Under the pieces are notes generated by a model that saw only the letters and a program-made list of their open reading frames with translations, made no database searches and was not told where the DNA came from. Both the position numbers and the translations under genes were made by a program. This document shows positions 4,918 to 11,322 of a stretch of DNA of 11,322 nucleotides, piece by piece. This DNA is from Anaerolineales bacterium (GTDB lineage: Bacteria > Chloroflexota > Anaerolineae > Epilineales > JAANWY01), in assembly GCA_018263655.1 (NCBI GenBank), contig JAANWY010000357.1, forward strand, positions 1-11,322, read 5' to 3'. Numbering within the stretch: position 1 is the first letter of the stretch; each line of letters starts with the position of its first letter.

Positions 4918-5658
4918 GTGAACCAAAAGCGCAAGCTGGACTTCAATAACAGTTCTGATTCCTTATCTCAAACCATCTACAAGGAGATCCGAGAGCGGAT
5001 CAGCCTGCTTCAGTACCCACCCGGGACGGTGCTCAGCGAAAACGCGTTAGCAGCCGAGTTTGAAGTCAGCAGAACTCCCATCCGTCGCGTCCTGCAACGT
5101 CTCGAACTCGATGGCTTGGTGCTCAGCAAGCGTGGTATTGGCACTATGGTCACGACAGTCGACCTCAAGTCCCTGAAAGAGGTCTACGCCCTGCGCATGA
5201 AACTCCACGAAATCACCGGTGAGCTGTCATCTGTAGCACACCTGACGAATGACGATATCGCCAGCCTCGAGAACGTGCTTGAACAGTGTGACGAGATGCT
5301 TGAGCAGCGCGACCCGGAGAAGCTGGCACGTCTCTACAACACCTTCCAAGAGCAAATCGTGCGCCACATCAACAATGAGCCGTTGCGGGAAGTTTCTGAT
5401 CGACTCTATTACCAAACTTGCCGGGTGTGGCTCCAGATCCTACCCGATATGGACTGGAGCGAGGAAGTGGACGTCATGCGTGACGAAGTCTCGCAAGTGA
5501 TCGAAGCGCTGCGCGCCGGCGATATGCACACAGTCGGCCAGGTGCGACGAGATCACCTTTTCATGATGTTGGGCCGGATCAAGCGCTACCTCGGTGGGGC
5601 AACCGAGGCAGAGCTCGATGCCGTACTGCCCAGTCGACGATCAACGAACGACGAATGA
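4918..5658 (+). CDS. GntR-family transcriptional regulator, FadR/FCD subfamily
   Basis: The protein is 246 residues from a GTG start after GAGGG (spacing ~10). Residues ~15-80 form the winged helix of GntR proteins (YKEIRERISLLQYPPGTVLS, then VSRTPIRRVLQRLELDGLV and RGIGTMVT). Residues ~90-225 are the all-helical FCD effector domain (LEVYALRMKLHEITGEL-like start, EALRAGDMHTVGQVRRDHL end). Three of the four positions that usually bind metal in FCD domains look changed: the D-x-x-FH segment reads YNTFQEQI, and the middle histidine before EALRAGD is not present. Only the final RRDH histidine remains. It may therefore sense its ligand without the usual metal. It stands at the head of the importer genes and divergent from mttB, and TGTATACA-type palindromes lie in its promoter. 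It is not the MocR-type EnuR regulator known from many ectoine clusters. Likely a local, substrate-responsive repressor. Confidence 0.88.
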   Translation: MNQKRKLDFNNSSDSLSQTIYKEIRERISLLQYPPGTVLSENALAAEFEVSRTPIRRVLQRLELDGLVLSKRGIGTMVTTVDLKSLKEVYALRMKLHEITGELSSVAHLTNDDIASLENVLEQCDEMLEQRDPEKLARLYNTFQEQIVRHINNEPLREVSDRLYYQTCRVWLQILPDMDWSEEVDVMRDEVSQVIEALRAGDMHTVGQVRRDHLFMMLGRIKRYLGGATEAELDAVLPSRRSTNDE

Positions 5659-5671
5659 CCAACACGCCAGG

Positions 5672-5713
5672 AAGGAGGTGATGGCTCAGAATCCAATAAA
5701 GCTCAATTGGTGA
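5672..5713 (+). other. Very long Shine-Dalgarno-like string with a 10-codon frame
   Basis: AAGGAGGTGAT (5672-5682) is an 11-base match to the complement of the 16S rRNA 3' end. It runs into an ATG at 5681 that opens MAQNPIKLNW then TGA (5711-5713). The start lies too close to the ribosome site for efficient use, and no other start follows at a good distance. It may be a leader peptide, a ribosome standby site or a relic. It lies between the regulator and the binding-protein gene. Confidence 0.3.
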
Positions 5714-5753
5714 CACAAGGAATGGACGAAGGAGTGTGATGAGCCGCTGAGCG

Positions 5754-5778
5754 TTTGGTTGGCGCTTGCGCCACCAAG
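5754..5778 (+). repeat. Imperfect hairpin upstream of ehuB
   Basis: TGGCGC-TT-GCGCCA forms a 6-bp stem, extended by TTGG / CCAA across one bulged base. There is no T-run after it, so it is more likely an RNA processing or stability structure than a terminator. Confidence 0.4.
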
Positions 5779-5789
5779 CATCCAACAGT

Positions 5790-5815
5790 CAACAGTCACC
5801 TACAACAGTCACCTA
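5790..5815 (+). repeat. Tandem 13-bp repeat before the ehuB ribosome site
   Basis: CAACAGTCACCTA occurs at 5790-5802 and 5803-5815, preceded by a partial CAACAGT at 5783-5789. It ends two bases before the AAGGAGG that serves ehuB. Confidence 0.75.
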
Positions 5816-5830
5816 ACAAGGAGGAAGAAG

Positions 5831-6754
5831 ATGAATAGTCGCAAATGGGCCCTTATGTCGGCCATTTTGATGGTGCTTCTGGTAGTCGTTGCCTGTGCAC
5901 CCCAGCAGGCGCAGGTCGTCGAGAAAGAGGTCGTGGTCACCGCCACGCCGGAGGAAGAAACAACATTCGAACGCGCAAAGCGTACAGGTGTTGTGCGCGT
6001 TGGGTTCGCTAACGAAAACCCGTATGCGTATGCCCGACCAGACGGCACGCTCACGGGCGAAGCGGTCGAGGTCGCTCGGGCGGTTTTCAAGGAACTCGGC
6101 ATCGAAGAGATGGAGGGCGTGCTCACCCAATTCGGTTCGCTCATCCCAGGCTTGAGAGCCGGCCGCTTTGACGTCATCACCGCCGGCATGTATATCACAC
6201 CGAAGCGGTGTGAACAGGTACTCTTTGCTGATCCCGAATACACGATCGGTGAAGGTATGATCGTCGCGGCCGGCAACCCCCTTGACCTCCACAGCTACGA
6301 GGACGTCGCCGCCAATCCTGATGCCAAGATCGGCACGGGCGCAGGCTGGCTCGAATACGATTATATGACAGCCGTCGGCGTGTCTGAAGATCAGATCGTC
6401 ACCTTCGACGATGGACCAGGCGGCGTCGCTGGACTCCAAGCGGGCCAGATCGATGGCTTCACGGGTACCAGCCCCACCATGCGCACCCTGGTCGAAACGA
6501 CCGGCGACCCTGGCCTTGAAGTTGCCACGGGCTTCCAAAACCCGATTATCGATGGCGAACGCATCCAGGCCTACGGTGGCGCAGCCTTCCGCCTGGAGGA
6601 CAAGGACTTCCGCGAGGCCTTCAACGCGGAGCTCACGAAGCTCAAGGACTCCGGTGAGTTGCTGAATATCATCGGCCCGTTCAAAGGCTTTGGCGAAAGC
6701 GAGCTTCCCGGTGAGATGACGGCTGAAGAGATCTGTCCTGAACAGTATAAGTAG
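5831..6754 (+). CDS. ehuB: Ectoine/hydroxyectoine-type ABC importer substrate-binding lipoprotein
   Basis: The protein is 307 residues from ATG 5831, six bases after AAGGAGG. The longer frame from 5759 is rejected because it would precede the signal peptide. Residues 1-22 are a lipoprotein signal (NSRKW, hydrophobic core, VVVAC) with Cys22 as lipid anchor, followed by a charged VEKEVVVTATP linker. The rest is a family-3 solute-binding fold (RTGVVRVGFANENPY, SLIPGLRAGRFDVITAGMYI, NPDAKIGTGAG, FNAELTKLKDSGEL). Close resemblance to EhuB: Glu62, Tyr65, Phe101, Tyr121 and Arg126 fall at the spacing I recall for the Sinorhizobium EhuB contact residues Glu21, Phe24, Tyr60, Phe80 and Arg85, with aromatics conserved as aromatics. 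The later GAGWLEY loop differs from the GGGTEE I recall there, so specificity may have drifted. It binds ligand outside the membrane and delivers it to the two permeases encoded next. Amino-acid binding is the main alternative. Confidence 0.85.
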   Translation: MNSRKWALMSAILMVLLVVVACAPQQAQVVEKEVVVTATPEEETTFERAKRTGVVRVGFANENPYAYARPDGTLTGEAVEVARAVFKELGIEEMEGVLTQFGSLIPGLRAGRFDVITAGMYITPKRCEQVLFADPEYTIGEGMIVAAGNPLDLHSYEDVAANPDAKIGTGAGWLEYDYMTAVGVSEDQIVTFDDGPGGVAGLQAGQIDGFTGTSPTMRTLVETTGDPGLEVATGFQNPIIDGERIQAYGGAAFRLEDKDFREAFNAELTKLKDSGELLNIIGPFKGFGESELPGEMTAEEICPEQYK

Positions 6755-6788
6755 TGAAGGAACACGCACAGAGCGGACTCTGGAAGTC

Positions 6789-6818
6789 TGTGGAAGCATA
6801 TTCTGTGGAAGCATATTC
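6789..6818 (+). repeat. Perfect 15-bp tandem duplication
   Basis: TGTGGAAGCATATTC occurs twice head to tail in the 128-bp gap between the binding-protein and first permease genes. No promoter or terminator is evident in the gap. Confidence 0.85.
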
Positions 6819-6882
6819 CGAACGGAGGCGCTTCCTAGGCTTCCAGGGTCTGGACATCATGTGAATCAGGAGGATCATCTGG

Positions 6883-7530
6883 ATGCTGCCCCCGTTTGAT
6901 CTACTGCCCACCCTGGTGCGTGGATTACGCGTCACGATAGGGCTCACTCTGGCAGCATCCACTCTCGCTCTCATTGTGGCTGTCATCGCCGGCGTCGCTC
7001 GCACGTCGAAGAACCCCTTGATAAGCGGCATCGTAGGGTTCTACGTCGAACTGTTTCGGGGCACTTCTGTGCTCGTGCAGATGTTCTGGATCTTCTTCGT
7101 GCTCCCGATTCCACCCTTCAACATTAGCCTCTCGCCCTTCCTGGCCGGCGTGATCGCACTAGGGTTGAACGTAGGCGCCTATGGCTCCGAGGTTGTTCGT
7201 GGGGCGATCCAGGCGATCTCAAGGAGTCAGATCGAAGCTGGAATCGCGCTCAATTTTACCCCAACGCAACGCATGACGCGCATCATCCTGCCACAAGCCA
7301 TGGTTCGCATCCTGCCGCCGTTTGGGAACTTGCTCATCGAACTTCTTAAATCAACCGCACTCGTTTCGTTAATCACCCTTTCCGACCTCACATTTCAGGC
7401 GCTGACGCTACGACAAACCGTAGGTCGCACCACCGAAGTCTTCGCCGTCTTGTTAATCATGTATTTCTTGCTCGCCTACCCACTCACACTCGGCGTCCGT
7501 TGGGTGGAAGGTCGGCGAGTGTGGGCTTGA
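6883..7530 (+). CDS. ehuC: ABC importer permease, EhuC-like
   Basis: The protein is 215 residues from ATG 6883 with AGGAGG nine bases upstream. It is an inner-membrane permease of the His/Glu/Gln/Arg (HEQRo) class with about five hydrophobic segments (residues ~15-40, ~58-78, ~82-105, ~150-170, ~185-205). The coupling-helix EAA loop reads EAGIALNFTPTQRMTRIILP near 117-137. Segments VELFRGTSVLVQMFW, GLNVGAYGSEVVRGAI and GNLLIELLKSTALVSLITLS match what I recall of EhuC. It forms a heterodimer with the next permease, which starts 18 bp downstream, and carries the solute released by the lipoprotein across the membrane. Its specific gene name rests on neighbours as much as on its own sequence, because permeases of this class are all alike. 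Confidence 0.85.
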   Translation: MLPPFDLLPTLVRGLRVTIGLTLAASTLALIVAVIAGVARTSKNPLISGIVGFYVELFRGTSVLVQMFWIFFVLPIPPFNISLSPFLAGVIALGLNVGAYGSEVVRGAIQAISRSQIEAGIALNFTPTQRMTRIILPQAMVRILPPFGNLLIELLKSTALVSLITLSDLTFQALTLRQTVGRTTEVFAVLLIMYFLLAYPLTLGVRWVEGRRVWA

Positions 7531-7548
7531 TAGGGGGAGATCGCTGAT

Positions 7549-8205
7549 ATGGTAACTTTCGATTGGGAATTTGCCTGGGAAATTCTGCCGCAACTGCTCG
7601 AAGCAATGGTGGTAACAATAGAGGCAACTGTGGTGGGATTCGCGTTCGCTGCAGTCCTCGGCCTCTTGCTGGCCCTCGGTCGCCGCTCTGAAACCTGGTG
7701 GATATCACGGCCGGCTGGCGCGATCGTGGAATTCGTACGCAGTACACCCCTGCTCGTGCAACTATTTTTCCTCTTCTATGTGCTGCCTCGGTATGGCGTC
7801 AGGCTGCCGGCGTTCGTGGTGGGCGTTATTGGCCTCGGCCTGCATTATGGCTCGTACACCTCCGAAGTATACCGGGCCGGCATCGACGCCATCGCACGTG
7901 GACAGTGGGAAGCTGCGACAGCTCTCAACTTTTCGCAGCGGCACAAGTGGACAAAAATCATTCTACCGCAGGCGATCCCGCCGATGCTTCCAGCGCTCGG
8001 CAACTACCTGGTCGCCATGTTCAAGGAAACTCCATTGCTTGCCGCCATCACTGTGGTCGAAATGTTCCAGCGAGCTAAGATCATCAGCTCACTGACCTTC
8101 AGACCGCTGGAACCCTACACATTAGTGGGCGTGTTGTTCTTCGTGCTCAGCTTTCCGTCAGCATTGCTCATCCAACGATTGGAGGCTCGCTTTGGTACAA
8201 GATAA
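7549..8205 (+). CDS. ehuD: ABC importer permease, EhuD-like
   Basis: The protein is 218 residues from ATG 7549 after GGGGGAG (about 9 bases). It is the second HEQRo-class inner-membrane permease. It opens with FDWEFAWEILPQLLEAM and has about five membrane segments. The EAA loop is EAATALNFSQRHKWTKIILP near 124-143, followed by AIPPMLPALGNYLVAMFKET and PLLAAITVVEM. The GLHYGSYTSEVYRAGIDAIA segment is very EhuD-like from memory. It pairs with the preceding permease. Its last 14 bases overlap the ATPase gene, which suggests translational coupling within one transcript. Confidence 0.86.
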   Translation: MVTFDWEFAWEILPQLLEAMVVTIEATVVGFAFAAVLGLLLALGRRSETWWISRPAGAIVEFVRSTPLLVQLFFLFYVLPRYGVRLPAFVVGVIGLGLHYGSYTSEVYRAGIDAIARGQWEAATALNFSQRHKWTKIILPQAIPPMLPALGNYLVAMFKETPLLAAITVVEMFQRAKIISSLTFRPLEPYTLVGVLFFVLSFPSALLIQRLEARFGTR

Positions 8206-8992
8206 TGATCGGCAAGATGCATCGGGGCCCATGATCCGATTTCAGAAAGTAAAGAAGTCCTTCGGAGACGTTCACGTCCTGCGCGAATTGGACCTCGACG
8301 TCGCTACGGCCGAGAGGATTTCTATCATTGGGGCAAGTGGGTCTGGCAAGACCACCTTGCTCAGAATCCTGATGACGCTGGAGGAGCCTAACTCGGGCGT
8401 CATCTACGTAGACGGCGAGCCGCTGTGGCACAAGAAAGTAAACGGAGAGCTCGTCGAGGCCGACGAGAAACACCTGCGGAAAATGCGGGGCAAGATCGGT
8501 ATGGTGTTTCAGCAGTTCAACCTCTTCCCGCACATGAAGGTCCTCCGCAACGTCACAGAGGCCCCGATACACGTTCTTGGTACGCCCCGTGACAAAGCAG
8601 AAGCCCGCGCCAAGGAATTGCTCGACATGGTCGGTCTCGCCGACAAAATGGACAACTATCCGTCGCAACTATCCGGTGGCCAGCAGCAGCGGGTCGCTAT
8701 CGCGCGAGCGCTGGCCATGCAACCCAAGGTGATGCTCTTTGACGAGATCACAGCGGCCCTCGACCCAGAACTGGTGGGCGAGGTTCTCGGCGTTATGAGG
8801 CAACTGGCACACGAAACGCAAATGACAATGCTTATCGTGACCCACGAGATGGGCTTTGCCAGGGATGTATCACACCGGATCGTCTTCCTCCACGAGGGCC
8901 AAGTATTGGAGGAGGGTCCGCCGGAGAAGATCTTCACCAATCCGGACCATCCGCGGACTCGCGAGTTCCTCAGCAGAGTATTGGAGCATTGA
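8192..8992 (+). CDS. ehuA: ABC importer ATP-binding protein, EhuA-like
   Basis: The protein is 266 residues from a TTG start at 8192, six bases after GGAGG. This start overlaps the permease gene by 14 bases. An ATG at 8231 is possible but has a poorer ribosome site. All nucleotide-binding motifs are present: Walker A GASGSGKTT (47-55), Q-loop FQQFNLFPHMKV, signature LSGGQQQR (from 160), Walker B MLFDE with Asp184-Glu185, D-loop ALDP and the switch His218 in VTHE. The VGEVLGVMRQLAHETQMTML stretch and the VTHEMGFARDVSHRIVFL segment are typical of polar-amino-acid ATPases. It is the cytoplasmic engine driving import by the two permeases. The ATPase comes last in the gene order rather than first. 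Confidence 0.9.
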   Translation: MVQDNDRQDASGPMIRFQKVKKSFGDVHVLRELDLDVATAERISIIGASGSGKTTLLRILMTLEEPNSGVIYVDGEPLWHKKVNGELVEADEKHLRKMRGKIGMVFQQFNLFPHMKVLRNVTEAPIHVLGTPRDKAEARAKELLDMVGLADKMDNYPSQLSGGQQQRVAIARALAMQPKVMLFDEITAALDPELVGEVLGVMRQLAHETQMTMLIVTHEMGFARDVSHRIVFLHEGQVLEEGPPEKIFTNPDHPRTREFLSRVLEH

Positions 8993-9024
8993 GAAATAGT
9001 ACTGAACGAAACAGGAGAGTTGAC

Positions 9025-10389
9025 ATGGATTTTCGTGACCTTTCTTTCGCTGATGCACCATCGATCAAGACGGCGCCGCCCGGCCCAAGATCGCAGGAGT
9101 ATCTTGACTATCACTTCTCCCGTGAGGGCACTGTCGTCTCGTACCCGAAGGGGATGCCAATGGCCATCCGCCGCGCCAAGGGCGCAACGGTGGAAGACGT
9201 GGATGGCAACGTCTATATCGATTTCTTCGGCGGCGCCGGGGTGATGAACGTGGGACACGCTAACCCACAGGTGCTGCAAGCCGTCGAGGAACAGTTGCCG
9301 GAGCTGACGCACGCCCTCGATTTCCCCAACCCCAGTCGCAGAAAACTAGTGGAAACCCTCCACTCAATTCTGCCGGCAGCGTTGAACCGCGTCTCCTTCG
9401 GAGGACCGACCGGCTCCGATGCGGTAGAGGCTGCGATCAAGTTGGCCCGGTATAACACGGGGCGATATCCAATCATCGCTTTCGAGGGTTCGTATCACGG
9501 GATGACGGCCGGCGCCCTGTCGCTCAGCAGCGGCGTCTCCTTCAAGGAAGACTTCCTGCCGCTACTCCCCGAAGTTCACTTCGTTCCGTACCCGTATCAC
9601 TACCGCTGCCCCTTTGGCGAAGAAGTAGAAGATTGCGATGCCGCGTGTGCCAGATACCTGGAGCATGTCCTCGACGACCCTCACTCGGGAGTAGGCAAGC
9701 CGGCGGCCGTCATCGTCGAACCGATCCAAGGGGAAGGCGGCTCGATTGCTCCAGGACCGAAATTCCTCACCATGGTCCGCGAGATCTGCGACAAACACGA
9801 CGTGCTGCTGATCGCTGACGAGATCCAGGCCGGCTTCTGCCGCACCGGCAAGATGTTCTCCTGCGAGCACAGCGGCGTTGTCCCCGACATCATGACGCTG
9901 AGCAAGGCGCTCGGCGGTATCGGCCTGCCGATATCGGGCATTGCGTACAAGGAGGAACTGGATACGTGGCCGGCCGGCAAGCACATCGGCACCTTCCGGG
10001 GTAATGTGACAGCTTTCGCCGCCGGCGCGGCAGCCATCGACTTCATGGTCAAAACCGGGCTCGCCGATCACGTCATGAATCTGGGCGAGTCGATGCTCGG
10101 CTGGCTCAAGGAGATCGAGGGGGATTCACCCATCGTGGGCGAAGCCCGTGGCAAAGGGCTGATGATGGGCGTCGAGATGGTCAAGGACAAGGCCACGAAG
10201 GAGCCGGCGCCAGAGCTGGCCAGGAAAGTGCGAACAGCGTGCCACCAACGCGGCCTGCTGATCGAAATTGGCGGACACTACTTCAACGTTGCTCGCTTCC
10301 TGCCGCCGCTTGTTGTGACGGAGGATTTGGCGAGAAAGGGCGTGGACATCTTCGCCGAGGCAGTGAGAGAGGTCGAGCAGTCGCTGTAG
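9025..10389 (+). CDS. Class III aminotransferase, diaminobutyrate-2-oxoglutarate type
   Basis: The protein is 454 residues from ATG 9025, seven bases after AGGAG. The frame also opens at TTG 8989, but this ATG has the ribosome site. It is a fold-type I PLP enzyme: phosphate-binding GPTGSDAVEAAIKLAR, SYHGMTAGALSLSSG, Asp265 in IADEIQAGFCRTG (contacting the cofactor nitrogen) and Schiff-base Lys294 in TLSKALGG. Length and the HALDFPNPSRRKLVE and PYPYHYRCPFG segments fit the Dat/DoeD/EctB group, which exchanges the 4-amino group of L-2,4-diaminobutyrate with 2-oxoglutarate or glutamate to give or use L-aspartate 4-semialdehyde. It lies 32 bp after the importer ATPase and 130 bp before asd, whose substrate is that semialdehyde. 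In a catabolic setting it would be the DoeD step. A 4-aminobutyrate aminotransferase role is the main alternative, but the asd neighbour favours diaminobutyrate. Confidence 0.82.
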   Translation: MDFRDLSFADAPSIKTAPPGPRSQEYLDYHFSREGTVVSYPKGMPMAIRRAKGATVEDVDGNVYIDFFGGAGVMNVGHANPQVLQAVEEQLPELTHALDFPNPSRRKLVETLHSILPAALNRVSFGGPTGSDAVEAAIKLARYNTGRYPIIAFEGSYHGMTAGALSLSSGVSFKEDFLPLLPEVHFVPYPYHYRCPFGEEVEDCDAACARYLEHVLDDPHSGVGKPAAVIVEPIQGEGGSIAPGPKFLTMVREICDKHDVLLIADEIQAGFCRTGKMFSCEHSGVVPDIMTLSKALGGIGLPISGIAYKEELDTWPAGKHIGTFRGNVTAFAAGAAAIDFMVKTGLADHVMNLGESMLGWLKEIEGDSPIVGEARGKGLMMGVEMVKDKATKEPAPELARKVRTACHQRGLLIEIGGHYFNVARFLPPLVVTEDLARKGVDIFAEAVREVEQSL

Positions 10390-10400
10390 ATGACATACTT

Positions 10401-10491
10401 CTTCACAGCGAATTGGGGGATTGAACGAAGCTTCACGCACGGTAGAATACCCCCACAAAGAATTCGATAAATCCTCAAATTCGTTGTGAAG
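10401..10491 (+). promoter_or_regulatory. Inverted-repeat leader in the aminotransferase-asd gap
   Basis: CTTCACAGCGAATT (10401-10414) pairs with AATTCGTTGTGAAG (10478-10491) at 13 of 14 positions, the exception being a G-U wobble in RNA. The CGAATT part can instead pair with AATTCG at 10461-10466, bringing GGGGG (10415-10419) opposite CCCCC (10450-10454). CTTCAC recurs at 10431 and GTGAAG at 10495. The alternatives are mutually exclusive. There is no T-run for a terminator. No known riboswitch is recognised. Confidence 0.45.
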
Positions 10492-10519
10492 GCTGTGAAG
10501 AGTTAATGGGAAGGACAAT

Positions 10520-11322
<803 letters not shown>

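Noticed and set aside
4821..4980. Small frame from ATG 4821 in the gntR leader
   Set aside because: There is no ribosome site at the right distance, and the frame runs out of phase into the regulator gene.
5813..6814. 333-codon minus-strand frame opposite ehuB
   Set aside because: It is the antisense shadow of the lipoprotein gene, which has a signal peptide, lipobox and family motifs.

Overview
The window looks like a chromosomal segment of a moderately high-GC, repeat-rich bacterium. A Chloroflexota (Anaerolineae-like) origin is my best guess. The substrate-binding lipoprotein has the VEKEVVVTATP-type linker after its lipobox that is common in that group, and the intergenic DNA is packed with short palindromic repeats. 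This placement is an inference.

Left part (1-1480): no intact gene. It holds a 48-bp perfect palindrome, a decayed transposase fragment on the minus strand, an array of six ~44-bp direct repeats, the last ~33 codons of a glutamate dehydrogenase-type gene (minus strand), nested palindromes bounded by a 13-bp direct repeat, and a branched inverted-repeat element. A motif with the core GGTCNGAGACCTTCG recurs in this part and again at 2674-2794, but I do not see it right of 2800.

Middle, minus strand: a MttB-superfamily methyltransferase gene (4253 to 2808) is followed by an M24-fold hydrolase of the creatinase/ectoine-hydrolase type (2635 to 1481). They are probably co-transcribed. The 172-bp gap between them carries a perfect 24-bp inverted repeat made of the dispersed motif.

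The 664-bp divergent region (4254-4917) holds palindromic REP-like elements near mttB and a strong extended -10 promoter with palindromic candidate operators facing right.

Right part, plus strand: a GntR/FCD regulator is followed by a complete polar-amino-acid-type ABC importer in the order binding protein, permease, permease, ATPase. All four resemble ectoine/hydroxyectoine importer EhuBCDA, and the binding protein keeps five remembered ligand-contact positions of EhuB at identical spacing. Next come a diaminobutyrate-type class III aminotransferase and the 5' part of aspartate-semialdehyde dehydrogenase (asd), cut by the window end.

Together the genes suggest uptake of an ectoine-like compatible solute, ring opening by the M24 enzyme, transamination of diaminobutyrate to aspartate semialdehyde, and handling of that product by Asd. 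The deacetylase DoeB and the usual aldehyde dehydrogenase DoeC are not in the window. A pyrrolysine-free MttB homologue, without a corrinoid partner here, is the unexpected member. The substrate assignment is inferred from family resemblance and context.
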